64,000 nucleotides of DNA from Methanosarcina acetivorans C2A. GTDB lineage: Archaea; Halobacteriota; Methanosarcinia; Methanosarcinales; Methanosarcinaceae. The DNA lies in NCBI RefSeq assembly GCF_000007345.1, contig NC_003552.1, positions 868,001 through 932,000 on the forward strand, written 5' to 3'. Shown in pieces: positions 17,884 through 27,900 of this stretch. The stretch's first letter is position 1; every line of letters begins with the position of its first letter. The notes beneath the pieces are model-generated. The model was not told where the DNA came from. It was given only the letters and a program-made list of their open reading frames with translations, and ran no database searches. A program made the translations under genes and the position numbers.

Positions 17884-19419
17884 ATGACTATGGAAATTAA
17901 CAATACGGACCCGTCTGAAAATATGCCTCTGCCTGATGATGTTGATTTATCGGGCTCCAGGGCTTTTGATGACTCAAAACTTGCAAAATTAAACGGTATC
18001 ATAAGCCAGGGACTCGATCCCTATCCCTACAGATTCGAAAAGAACGGGGATATCTGCGAGATCCTGGTAAAGTTCGAGGACTTTGAAAAGAACGAAGGCT
18101 TATCTGTCCGGACTGCAGGCAGGCTCTACAATATCAGAAAGCACGGAAAAATGATATTTGCCGATCTAGGGGACCAGACCGGCAGGATTCAGGTTCTTAT
18201 CAGGAAAGGGAACCTCCCTGACGAGGAATTCGCGACTTTCAAGAACCTTATGGATTCCGGAGATATCATAGGCATTCAGGGCGAGCTTTTCAGGACAAAA
18301 AGAGGGGAAAATTCAATCAGCGTATCCGAGTTTTCTCTGCTCTCCAAATCCCTCTGCGCCCTCCCCGAGAAGTTCCACGGCTTAAAAGATGTTGAAACAA
18401 GGTACAGGAAGAGATACCTTGACCTCATAGTCAATGCCGAAAAGAGGGAGATTTTCGTAATGAGGAGCAAGCTCATCTCGGAAATCAGAAGGTTCCTTGC
18501 TGACAGGGAATTTCTGGAGTTTGAAACCCCAATCCTCCAGACCGTGTACGGAGGAGCAAATGCAAGGCCCTTCAAGACTTTCCACAACTGCCTCGGGCAG
18601 AACCTCTTCCTCAGGATCGCTCCGGAACTTTACCTCAAGAGGCTTGTCGTCGGCGGCTACGAGAAGGTCTTTGAGATTTCCAAAAACTTCAGAAACGAAG
18701 ACATCGACACCACCCACAACCCCGAGTTCACAATGATCGAGGTCTACGAGGCTTACCGGGATTATAACGATATGATGGATTTAACCGAAGCCCTGATCTC
18801 GGAACTCGTGTTCAGGCTGACAGGCGGCTACGAAGTCAAAATGGGCGAAAACACAATCAACCTCCGCTCCCCCTGGAAGAGGATTTCCATGGAAGGCGCC
18901 TTAAAAGAGTATGCGGGTCTTGACGTCTTTTCCCATTCGCTTGAAGAACTGAAGCAAATCGCAATCCAGAACAGGATCGAGGACTACGAAAAGGCAAAGA
19001 GTCATGGGGAGTTCCTTGCCCTGCTTTTTGAAGGTCTTGTAGAAGACAAGCTCGTAAACCCGACTTTCATCTACGACTTCCCGGTTGAAAACTCCCCTCT
19101 CGCTAAAAACCACAGAGAAAAAGAAGGTTTTGTTGAGCGTTTCGAACTCTTCCTCAACGGCTGGGAACTGGCAAACGGCTATTCAGAATTAAACGACCCC
19201 CTCGAACAGGAAAAGAGGTTCGAAGAACAGGACAAGAAAAGAAAGCTCGGAGACCTTGAAGCCCAGACCGTTGATTATGACTTCATAAACGCCCTCGGAT
19301 ACGGCCTGCCCCCGACCGGTGGTATGGGGCTCGGAATCGACCGCCTTACAATGATTCTTGCGGGCCTTGAGTCCATCAAGGAAGTAATCCTTTTCCCGCA
19401 GATGAAAAGGGAGGACTGA
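17884..19419 (+). CDS. lysS: lysyl-tRNA synthetase, class II
   Basis: 511 residues, usual length for class II LysRS. N-terminal OB-fold (about 85-180, VRTAGRLYNIRKHGKMIFAD), then the class II core: motif 1 around LISEIRRFLADREFLEFETP, motif 2 FRNEDIDTTHNPEFTMIEVY, motif 3 GMGLGIDRLTMILAG. It joins lysine to tRNA-Lys. AAAAGGATG at 17865-17873 is the ribosome binding site for ATG 17884. Methanosarcina species are known to carry both class I and class II LysRS, with a separate PylRS; the class I gene is not in this window. An array of 33-bp repeats starts right after the stop. Confidence 0.96.
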   Translation: MTMEINNTDPSENMPLPDDVDLSGSRAFDDSKLAKLNGIISQGLDPYPYRFEKNGDICEILVKFEDFEKNEGLSVRTAGRLYNIRKHGKMIFADLGDQTGRIQVLIRKGNLPDEEFATFKNLMDSGDIIGIQGELFRTKRGENSISVSEFSLLSKSLCALPEKFHGLKDVETRYRKRYLDLIVNAEKREIFVMRSKLISEIRRFLADREFLEFETPILQTVYGGANARPFKTFHNCLGQNLFLRIAPELYLKRLVVGGYEKVFEISKNFRNEDIDTTHNPEFTMIEVYEAYRDYNDMMDLTEALISELVFRLTGGYEVKMGENTINLRSPWKRISMEGALKEYAGLDVFSHSLEELKQIAIQNRIEDYEKAKSHGEFLALLFEGLVEDKLVNPTFIYDFPVENSPLAKNHREKEGFVERFELFLNGWELANGYSELNDPLEQEKRFEEQDKKRKLGDLEAQTVDYDFINALGYGLPPTGGMGLGIDRLTMILAGLESIKEVILFPQMKRED

Positions 19420-19432
19420 ATCCGAAGGGAGA

Positions 19433-19581
19433 CTGAGCTAAAGGAAGACTGAGACGGAAGGAAAACTGAGCTAAAGGAAGACTGAGACGGAAGGAAAACT
19501 GAGCTAAAGGAAGACTGAGACAGAAGGAAAACTGAGCTAAAGGAAGACTGAGACGGAAGGAAAACTGAGCTAAAGGAAGAT
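19433..19581. repeat. 33-bp tandem repeat, four copies plus a partial fifth
   Basis: CTGAGCTAAAGGAAGACTGA (start of unit) begins at 19433, 19466, 19499, 19532 and, partial, 19565. Each 33-bp unit is itself built of two similar ~16-bp halves (CTGAG..AAGGAA). It begins 14 bases after the lysS stop. A T-rich stretch with TTTTTATTTTTATTTTTTTG at 19660-19720 follows and may end transcription. Confidence 0.9.
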
Positions 19582-19797
19582 TGAACCCTAAAGAATTCTG
19601 AAACCCATATAAGTTTAGTAGGCCTTGTCGGAAATTTAATTTTCCCTGCTTTTTTCCAGATTTTATTTTTATTTTTTTGTTTTTTCCATATTTTTATTTT
19701 TATTTTTTCAATTTTGAGCGTTATTTGAAGAGTTTCATGTTTGTTTTTGAAAAAAGGGAATCTATAAGTAAGCAACAAGCAAATTAATGTGCGCTAA

Positions 19798-19807
19798 TTT
19801 ATATATC
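19798..19807 (+). promoter_or_regulatory. TATA box upstream of the amidohydrolase
   Basis: TTTATATATC at 19798-19807 matches the archaeal TATA consensus and lies 75 bases before the GTG start. Confidence 0.5.
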
Positions 19808-19881
19808 TACCTCCATAAATTGAATTGCTTCAGCGTTATATAGACTGCTGGGGGTAGAACTCTTTAGAAAGGGAATTAATC

Positions 19882-21543
19882 GTGGGGGACATCATGGGAC
19901 AGACTTTTTCTCCGGGTACCGTTGCTGAGGTCATCTACCAGGGAGGCGATATCATCACTATGAACTGCGCAGCGCCGACGGCTGAAGCACTAGCCGTGAA
20001 GGATGGCAGAATACTCGCAGTAGGCAGCAAGGAGGAGGTGCTGAAGACACGGGGCAACACCACCAGAATCGTTGATCTCGGCGGCAAGGCGCTTTTGCCT
20101 GGCTTCCTTGATGCACACAGTCATTTCAATAATGCATTGCAGATTGTCGGCTGGGCCAATGTCTCACCCCCGCCCGTAGGGCCGGTCACGGACATCCCGG
20201 GCTTGATTGCCACTGTTAAGGCACACGCTGACAGGATGAAGCCCGAGAAAGGTGAATGGATCATTGCCTATGGCTACGATGCGAACGAGCTACATGAAAA
20301 ACGTGATGTCACTATCAACGACCTTGATCCGGTGTTCCCGGATAACCCTGTCATGCTGATTCACGTATCAAACCATGGGGCGGTGCTGAATTCCGCCGGT
20401 CTCGCTAAGGCGGATGTGACGGAGAAGACAGAGACGCCCGCTGGCGGCATTATTGCACGTCTTCCCGGTAGTAATAGACCCGCCGGCCTCCTGATGGAAA
20501 CTGCATTTCTTCCTATTTTTGCCGATATGCCTCAGCCCGCAGAGGAGGAAAAATTCGCGAGCTTTAAGCAGGCGCAGTTGGAGTACGCCCGCAACGGTTA
20601 CACCACGATTCAGGAAGGTGCGACGAACTATGCTGATTTCGTCACGATCAGAAAAGCAGCGGAGAAAAACCTCCTTTTCCTCGACCTCGTCGTGCTCCCC
20701 ATGGTCACCGACCTGAGGCAGTTCAGCGGAGAGAACCTTGACCCTGCGTATCGCCATCGTCTTAAGCTAGGGGGTGTGAAGCTGTTTGGTGATGGTTCTC
20801 CCCAGGGTAAGACGGCCTACTGGTCAAAACCCCTTCTCACACGTGGGCCTGGAGGGGAACTTGCCTGGTGTGGGGAGCCAACTTTTCCTTACGAGACTTT
20901 TGCCAAAATGGTGGCAGCTGTCTATGCAACCGGTGCGCGCATTTACTGCCACTGTAATGGCGATGGGGCCATTGACAACCTTATAAAAGCATTTGATGAA
21001 ATCGGCGTGAAAGCGGATCAGGACCGTCGTGATGTGGTGGTTCATTCTCAATTCGTTCGGGATGACCAGCTCGATCGCTATGTGGAAATAGGGCTTACTC
21101 CTTCGTTTTTTACTAACCATGTCTTCTTCTGGGGTGACATCCATGTGCAGAACACCGGTGAAGAGCGAGCTTCCTTCATCAGCCCGATGGCGGCGTCAAA
21201 GGCCAGAGGCATTCGTTTCAGCAACCACACGGATTTCTCTGTCACACCGCTCGATCCGTTCATGACCATCTGGACAGCTATTACCCGTCAGACCAGGAGT
21301 GGTCGGGTGCTGGGTCCTGACCAGTGCGTGGACGTTTTGACCGCACTCAGGGCTCTCACGCTCGATGCGGCCTGGCAATACAGGGAGGAGAAAACCAAAG
21401 GTTCGCTTGAAGCTTGCAAGCTGGCTGACCTCGTAATCATTGACAAGAATCCCTTGAAGGTGAAACCTGATGATGTGCGCAACCTCAAAGTGGTGGAAAC
21501 AATCAAGGAAGGTCGAAGTGTTTACCGCCGTGAAGAGCAGTAG
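19882..21543 (+). CDS. amidohydrolase of the YtcJ-like (Amidohydro_3) family
   Basis: 553 residues. Metal-dependent hydrolase: GFLDAHSHFNNA holds the N-terminal HxH; the middle contains GGVKLFGDGSPQGKTAYWSK with the family G-DGSPQG signature; IYCHCNGDGAID supplies the further His, and FSNHTDFSVTPLDPF the catalytic Asp. YtcJ-type enzymes cleave amides, often N-acyl or formamide substrates; the true substrate is unknown. It may start at GTG 19882 (GAAAGGGA upstream) or ATG 19894 (GGGGGA upstream). Codon use is GC-rich compared with the flanks, hinting at acquisition from bacteria. It stands alone between long AT-rich gaps and ends with TAG; the bases after it repeat ATGAAGAGCAGTAGA. Confidence 0.85.
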   Translation: MGDIMGQTFSPGTVAEVIYQGGDIITMNCAAPTAEALAVKDGRILAVGSKEEVLKTRGNTTRIVDLGGKALLPGFLDAHSHFNNALQIVGWANVSPPPVGPVTDIPGLIATVKAHADRMKPEKGEWIIAYGYDANELHEKRDVTINDLDPVFPDNPVMLIHVSNHGAVLNSAGLAKADVTEKTETPAGGIIARLPGSNRPAGLLMETAFLPIFADMPQPAEEEKFASFKQAQLEYARNGYTTIQEGATNYADFVTIRKAAEKNLLFLDLVVLPMVTDLRQFSGENLDPAYRHRLKLGGVKLFGDGSPQGKTAYWSKPLLTRGPGGELAWCGEPTFPYETFAKMVAAVYATGARIYCHCNGDGAIDNLIKAFDEIGVKADQDRRDVVVHSQFVRDDQLDRYVEIGLTPSFFTNHVFFWGDIHVQNTGEERASFISPMAASKARGIRFSNHTDFSVTPLDPFMTIWTAITRQTRSGRVLGPDQCVDVLTALRALTLDAAWQYREEKTKGSLEACKLADLVIIDKNPLKVKPDDVRNLKVVETIKEGRSVYRREEQ

Positions 21544-21850
21544 ATGAAGAGCAGTAGACTGCCAAAGAAGGCGGGTCAGGCAATCGGAAGAAGAGAACTT
21601 TATGGTGTTCATGAAGATATAAGATCTACAAGAACACGCTTGAAAAAGCCTTGAAACTCCAGTCTGATTCAAACAAATGAATTTGTTCGGACGCAATGGG
21701 CGGACTGGATATTGCAGGATCGGTTCTGGTTTCGGATATGTGAATTGGGTGTGTTGTAATGTTTAATGTTCTTAACATACCGGTTTTATAGGGTGTGAAC
21801 ATTCTCTGTAATGGGGATAGTTCGGATTTCCTTCCTGATATTTTTTAATT

Positions 21851-21908
21851 CATTTCATTGCTCATTTCATTGCTCATTTCATTGCTCATTTCATTGCTCA
21901 TTTCATTG
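21851..21908. repeat. 12-bp tandem repeat, five copies
   Basis: CATTTCATTGCT starts at 21851, 21863, 21875, 21887 and 21899. It lies in the 500-bp gap before the Lhr gene. A related pair, ACAAGCATTTATA, follows at about 21922 and 21936 and includes the TATA box. No gene seen in 21544-22045. Confidence 0.95.
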
Positions 21909-21940
21909 AACTATCTTTCACACAAGCATTTATAACAAGC

Positions 21941-21950
21941 ATTTATATCA
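21941..21950 (+). promoter_or_regulatory. TATA box upstream of the Lhr helicase
   Basis: ATTTATATCA at 21941-21950, about 96 bases upstream of ATG 22046, in an AT-rich tract; part of a duplicated 13-mer. Confidence 0.45.
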
Positions 21951-22045
21951 TCATTAACTACACAGCAACTAAATCATTCTAACTAAAATTTACTACTCAA
22001 TACGTTTATCTAATAAATTCTAACCAAAAACCTATTTCAGGAAAA

Positions 22046-24913
22046 ATGACTTTCAATAACGACTTCAACTCTTTTCACCCGAAAATTCAGGAAGCTCTCA
22101 GGACCCTGGGCTTTACCCGTCCCACAGAGCCGCAGGAAAGGGCATTTCCTCACATCCTGGATGGAAAACACACCCTTCTGATTGCTCCAACGGGCTCGGG
22201 AAAGACCGAGTCGGCTGTCCTGCCGGTCTTTAATGCTATCCTCAAGAAAAAGCCGGAGAAGCGGAGTGGGATTTCTGCCCTTTACATCACACCCCTGCGG
22301 GCGCTCAACAGGGATATGCTCTCCAGAATTGAGGTTATGGGGAAGCTGCTGGATATAAAGGTGCAGGTCAGGCATGGAGATACCCCGCAAAGCGAAAGGC
22401 AGCGCCAGTCCCGAAATCCTCCGGATTTGCTGATTACAACCCCCGAGACCCTGCAGGCGATGTTTTCCGGCTCACGTTTGCGGAAGAACATGGAAACTGT
22501 TACCCATGTGGTCGTGGACGAAATCCATGAGCTTGCGAGCTCAAAGCGGGGAGCCCAGCTGGCTATCGGGCTTGAGCGACTTGTGGAAATCTCAGGGGAG
22601 TTCCAGAGGATAGGGCTTTCGGCAACAGTCGGGAATCCCTGGGAGATTGCAAAGTTTCTGGCAGGGGCAAACCGGGATTTTACGGTTATTGAAGTGGCAC
22701 TTCTGAAGCTGCTGGAGTTCGATGTGATCAGCCCGCAGGTCTCGGGAGAAGCCGAAGATCGGGAAGTTATGGAAATTGCAAGGACCGTGGGTTGCGAACC
22801 TGAATTTGCCTCCCATCTGTCTCTTATCCGGAAAATAGTTGAAGAAAGCCAGTCAACTCTTATTTTTGTGAATACCCGGCAGAGCGCGGAAGCCCTTGCT
22901 GCAGGTTTTCGGAAACTGGGGGCATCCATCGGGGTGCATCATGGTTCCCTTTCTTTTGAAGCCAGGGTTGAAGCCGAAGAGGCGTTCAAAGCAGGAGCCC
23001 TCAGGGGCCTTATCTGTACCTCGTCAATGGAACTCGGGATCGATATCGGAAACGTTGACCGGGTGGTCCAGTACGGATCTCCACGCCAGGTCTCAAGGCT
23101 GCTCCAGAGGGTCGGGAGGGCAGGGCACAGGCTGCATGAGGTTTCGCGGGGTACGGTCCTCTCCATGGAGGCTGATGACACTGCCGAGAGCATGGCAATT
23201 ACGAAAGCTGCACTCGAAGGCAGGGTTGAGGACATTTCTCCGCACGTAAACTCCCTGGACGTAGTGGCTAACCAGATTGCAGGCATGGTTATGGACTTCG
23301 GGGAAGTCGGGATCGAAAAGATTTTCAGGATTCTCAGGCGGGCGTACCCTTTCAGAGATCTTCGGCCCGAAGAGCTACAGCGGGTTGTTGACCAGATCGG
23401 GGACTACAGGCTGGTCTGGCACGAAAAAGGCTCACAGATTGTGAAAAAACGCAGGAAAAGCTGGCAATATTATTACGATAACCTTTCCATGATCCCGGAC
23501 GAAAAGAAGTACGAGATCTATGACATCGTTGGCGGCAGGTCAATCGGCGTGCTGGACGAAGCCTTTGTGGTGAACTTTGCCGAACCCGGAGCCGTTTTTA
23601 TCACAAAGGGGGATATGTGGCGGGTCATTGAGATGCCGGACCGCGAACGGGAGCCTTCCCGGGATCGGATCAAGGTCGAACCGGTCGAGGGTATGGGAGA
23701 AGTCCCGAGCTGGACCGGAGAAGAGATCCCCGTGCCCTTTGAGGTAGCCCAGGATGTGGGAAAGCTCAGGGCTGAGATTGCTGCCCTCCTCCGGGATGGG
23801 TTGGAGGACGAAGCCGTTGCCGAAAAACTGCGGTTGAAATATCCTGTTTCCAGGTCAGCCGTACTCGAACTTATCCGCCTGATCCGGGACCAGGTTGAAG
23901 GAGATTTCCCGCTCCCGGACGCCGAGACGATCGTAATCGAAGACGAAGGAGACGCTGTGACCCTGAACGCCTGTTTCGGGCACAACACCAACGGGACGCT
24001 GGCAAGGGTTCTGACCTCTCTTCTTTCGGCCCGCTTCGGGAGCAGTGTCGCTCAAGAGGTGGACCCGTACAGGATCAGGCTTACTCTCCCCCGCAGGGTA
24101 GGCCCTATCCAGATCCGGGACATGCTTCTCTCGCTCCGCCCGGAACACGTTGAGCCCATCATCGAAATGACCCTGAAGAACACGACCCTGATGAAATGGA
24201 AAATGGTCCACGTAGCCCGCAAGTTCGGAGCCCTCTCCCGGGACGTCGACTACGACAGGATCAGCATGAAAAAGCTCCTTGAAATCTACGAGGGCTCTTC
24301 CATGTACGACGAGGTGGTCCGCGAGATCTTCCACGATATGCTCGACGTCCCCAGGGCAAAAGAAGTCCTGACAAAACTTACAGCCGGCGAAATTGCAGTT
24401 GAGGTCTCGGGCCCGACCCCGATCGGTTCAGCCGGCTTTGCCATGAAAAAAGACCTCGTAGCCCCGGAAAAAGCCGACCGTTCGATCGTCCTTGCCTTAA
24501 AGGAACGCATTATGAACGACAATATCATCCTCTTCTGTACGACCTGCAAGAAATGGACCTCTCGCCGCCAGGTCAAAAACGTCCCCGAGGAAATCATCTG
24601 CCCGGTCTGCGACTCAAGAATGGTTGCAGCCCTCAAGCCCTGGGAAGACGAGGAAATCAAACTGGTCAGGAAGCAGGGAAAAGGCGTCCCGGTCTCAGCC
24701 GAGGAGAAGAAACGCATCCAGAGAGTCTACCGTAATGCCAGCATCGTGAACTCTCAGGGAAAAAAGGCTGTTATTGCGCTTGCGAGCAGGGGGGTCGGGC
24801 CTGAGACGGCGTCGAGGGTGATTGAGAAGATGAGGGTGGATGAAGAGGCGTTTTACAGGGATATTTTGAGGGCGGAGAGGCAGTATGTGAAGACGAAGAA
24901 GTTCTGGGAATGA
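22046..24913 (+). CDS. lhr: Lhr-family DEAD/DEAH-box helicase
   Basis: 955 residues; large superfamily 2 helicase. Motif [11 protein letters not shown] (about 50-59), motif Ia TPLRALNRD, motif [10 protein letters not shown], motif [11 protein letters not shown], motif [10 protein letters not shown] and motif [14 protein letters not shown] are all present. After the helicase core come a winged-helix and Lhr-core domain ([20 protein letters not shown]) and a C-terminal cysteine knuckle, FCTTCKKW then ICPVCDSRM, that probably binds zinc. Lhr proteins unwind or anneal DNA and DNA:RNA hybrids and have been tied to DNA repair and replication-coupled processes. ATG 22046 follows AGGAAA. The gene is GC-rich and highly expressed-looking in codon use. 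The STAND NTPase gene converges on it, 35 bp away. Confidence 0.93.
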   Translation: MTFNNDFNSFHPKIQEALRTLGFTRPTEPQERAFPHILDGKHTLLIAPTGSGKTESAVLPVFNAILKKKPEKRSGISALYITPLRALNRDMLSRIEVMGKLLDIKVQVRHGDTPQSERQRQSRNPPDLLITTPETLQAMFSGSRLRKNMETVTHVVVDEIHELASSKRGAQLAIGLERLVEISGEFQRIGLSATVGNPWEIAKFLAGANRDFTVIEVALLKLLEFDVISPQVSGEAEDREVMEIARTVGCEPEFASHLSLIRKIVEESQSTLIFVNTRQSAEALAAGFRKLGASIGVHHGSLSFEARVEAEEAFKAGALRGLICTSSMELGIDIGNVDRVVQYGSPRQVSRLLQRVGRAGHRLHEVSRGTVLSMEADDTAESMAITKAALEGRVEDISPHVNSLDVVANQIAGMVMDFGEVGIEKIFRILRRAYPFRDLRPEELQRVVDQIGDYRLVWHEKGSQIVKKRRKSWQYYYDNLSMIPDEKKYEIYDIVGGRSIGVLDEAFVVNFAEPGAVFITKGDMWRVIEMPDREREPSRDRIKVEPVEGMGEVPSWTGEEIPVPFEVAQDVGKLRAEIAALLRDGLEDEAVAEKLRLKYPVSRSAVLELIRLIRDQVEGDFPLPDAETIVIEDEGDAVTLNACFGHNTNGTLARVLTSLLSARFGSSVAQEVDPYRIRLTLPRRVGPIQIRDMLLSLRPEHVEPIIEMTLKNTTLMKWKMVHVARKFGALSRDVDYDRISMKKLLEIYEGSSMYDEVVREIFHDMLDVPRAKEVLTKLTAGEIAVEVSGPTPIGSAGFAMKKDLVAPEKADRSIVLALKERIMNDNIILFCTTCKKWTSRRQVKNVPEEIICPVCDSRMVAALKPWEDEEIKLVRKQGKGVPVSAEEKKRIQRVYRNASIVNSQGKKAVIALASRGVGPETASRVIEKMRVDEEAFYRDILRAERQYVKTKKFWE

Positions 24914-24948
24914 GGGGGAAATAGTGGTAAAGTATCTTAAAACCACTA

Positions 24949-27900
24949 TTAATCTTCAGTCGTTTCTTCGTCCCTTTCTAGCGAATCTTTTATTGATCTT
25001 TTGGCTCGTTCTGAGAGCCATTTGTAGAAATTCCAAGTGGTTGATCCAATTGGATACATTTCTATAAATTCTTGAGCTCTATTACGAACCTTTTGGTCTT
25101 CATAACTTGGTTCACCGACGAATCCTGACCTTCCTTCACTCTCAACTGATTCTAATAAGTCAGATCTTACTTCTTTGTAGCAATCATCGCTAATCTCTTG
25201 TGCATTTGTAAGTAAATTTGACACAAAATCAGAGTGTGAAAACACGAAATCTGAGGGTGCTTCTTTGACAAGAGTTCCAACTACCCTTATTTTTTCTTCA
25301 TCTCCAATATCTATCCATTCGCTCAGAACTTCCAAGCTATCTAATGAAAAATCTTCAGAAATGTAATAATATAGCCTTGCAAGCCAAGATGAATCTTCAT
25401 CCATTGGATCTAAAGATTGATCTCTGACCTTCCGAAGTATTTCTTTGTAATGAGGACTAAGTGATATGCCATTTAATCCTTTGTCAAAGAAATTTTTGTA
25501 AGGTAAAGGTTGAAATCGATCGACTGAACTATATTTTACTTTTTTATCTAAATCTATCCTTTCCAAAAGGAAATCGACCAATTCCTCAGGTATCCTGGTA
25601 CTGCAATATGTTAGAAAAGTCTCCAAATAACATAAGTTCTCATCAAATATTTTAATTTGGGATACTTTTTTTAGGATTAGTTTTAGTTGCTCTGTATTTA
25701 AGTCAACAGGTGAAATCCTGTGTTCATCAAATATACTACAGTATGCATCAGCTAATTTCTCATTATCTCCAATTTCAATACTTAAAGCAATTTCGAGAGC
25801 TTTATTCTTCTGGGTATCGGGAAAATGTCCAAGAGATTCAATAGCCAATCTTCTTGTATCTATATCTAACGAGCTTAGTAATTTCTTTATTATTTTGATT
25901 TCTTCATTTTTTAGTCTAAGTGCCCATCCTCTATTTGCATACCCCTCTGCTACAGAACGACAGAGGATCAGATCATCACTATTAATAGCAATCTCTGTTA
26001 GTCTTATAGCTGTATTCTCATCTTTTCCTCTTATTCCTGACAATAAAAACTCCAAATAATTAGCTAAAGGCTTTGATGTATCGGATACAATATGATTGCA
26101 AACCTCACAAGCGATTTTATGATCTGTAGTGGAAAGAGCCACCAAAAAGTTAGCTGGGCAAATTGTAATCTCACTTATTTGGAACTTGGTAATGGTTTCA
26201 TTTAGAGAATTGAAAACTTGTTTACCTTCATTATTACATCTATCTAAGAATTCTCTTGCTATTTCTTGGAATATCTGTTCCTTATTCTTCTCTAAGTCTT
26301 CATAATCCCTGTCATAATGATACCAAATCGCTCTCATTAATTTTGTATCAAAGTCTTCAGGCAGAGACTTTATAATTGAACTGGCTTTATCTGCAACCTC
26401 AGACTGGTTAGTTTGTCTAGCATGCCAAGTAAGTGAGGATTTGATCTGAATTTTAACAATAGGATCTATCGTGATTTTTGAAAAATCTTCTATAATTTTA
26501 AGTATTTCCATTTGCTCTGGAAGCCATCTTATAATTTCTTCAGTAGAAACTTTCCTACCAAAGTAACCAGTAGGCGGATTCAATGTTTCAGAATGAATTT
26601 TCAATGCTTTTAATACAACTTTAGTTGATTCGGATTTTAGTTGATTTTCAATTAACCATATGGCTTTTCTTCTGATTTCTTTTGTATTTTCATAAGGGAT
26701 TGACCAAGGTATGAACTTTATCTCGTATCCTACAAGTTTATTTGACAGTATCTCTTTTTCTAGTATTGGATCAAGTATATCTAAAAGTGAGCAAGTATAT
26801 TTCGGGTCTTTACAATTTTTTATCTTTTTTTCAACAAAACTAAGAATTTGGGAATTATATCCCAAAGGTTTGTACATCTCATATTTGGCTAAATCTACGA
26901 GTACTTTTAGTGCACCATTTAAATCATTACTTTGATGTTTTATTTCCATTTCTTTTTCAGCTAAACCCCAAAGAATTTCACAAGATTGGAGGAGGTATTC
27001 AAAATTATAACTAACATTTTTTAGTAATGGGGGAATTTTTCCTAATACATCTTCGTGAGTGAATTCATACAATTGTGTACAGTCACTCTCGGATTTATTA
27101 AGTGGGTTACTAATTGCATATTTAATTAGGCTCACTGTTCTCTGAGGTTGAAAATAAGCCACTTTATCTAAATTTCCCAATAAGATTGCTCTATCAAGGT
27201 TTGATGAATTTTTGAATTGTTCGTCTATATTTTCCCATGTTTCTACTAAAAGGTCAGTTTCTCTATTTTGTCTGGTTACTCTCCAGTCCAATTCTGACAA
27301 ATTTTCTAAAATATTCTTGAGATATACATCTCCAAAAGCTTCAAATACTTCTTGAGAATACCCAGTTGAACAACCGTCTGATGTAATACATGAATTGTGT
27401 AATATATGATCTGATAAAACATCAGGGGTTATCCTGAGTTTAGACCCCACTGGATGGAGTACTTTACTCCTTTTAAGAGTATCAATTGCTCCTTTAAGCT
27501 TTGATTTTTTTACTTGTAAATATTTAGCCACTCTTTCAATGAATTCATTTTCTTCTCGAATTGGAGATAATATCGAAATGATAGAAAGCAAGTCTCTACA
27601 AAAAGTTGCGTCAAGATCCTCACTAATGACACCCGATATTATATCTTCCTTGAATCTTCTGAAAACTGTCTCTTGAAACTCTTGGTCTTGTTCCAAAAGA
27701 GCTGGCTGTACGTTATCTTCTGCAATAAGTTGTGCTCCGAGGACTAAAACTATAGTGGAATCTTTGGCTACTTTAATTAAAGGTTCTAAATATTGATGAT
27801 GTTTTGATCCAAGTATACTTTTTCCAAGCTCCTCTTTTTCTTTTCTTTCAAGCTCTCCAACTTCAGAAATTTCTTCAATTTCGCGAGTATCAAATCCGCA

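Noticed and set aside
19275-19778. 167-residue minus-strand ORF
   Set aside because: Made of the 33-bp repeat read in reverse plus the shadow of lysS.
21541-21660. Possible TAG readthrough of the amidohydrolase
   Set aside because: The extension of about 37 codons has low-complexity basic sequence and no homology-like pattern, and the gene is complete before the TAG.
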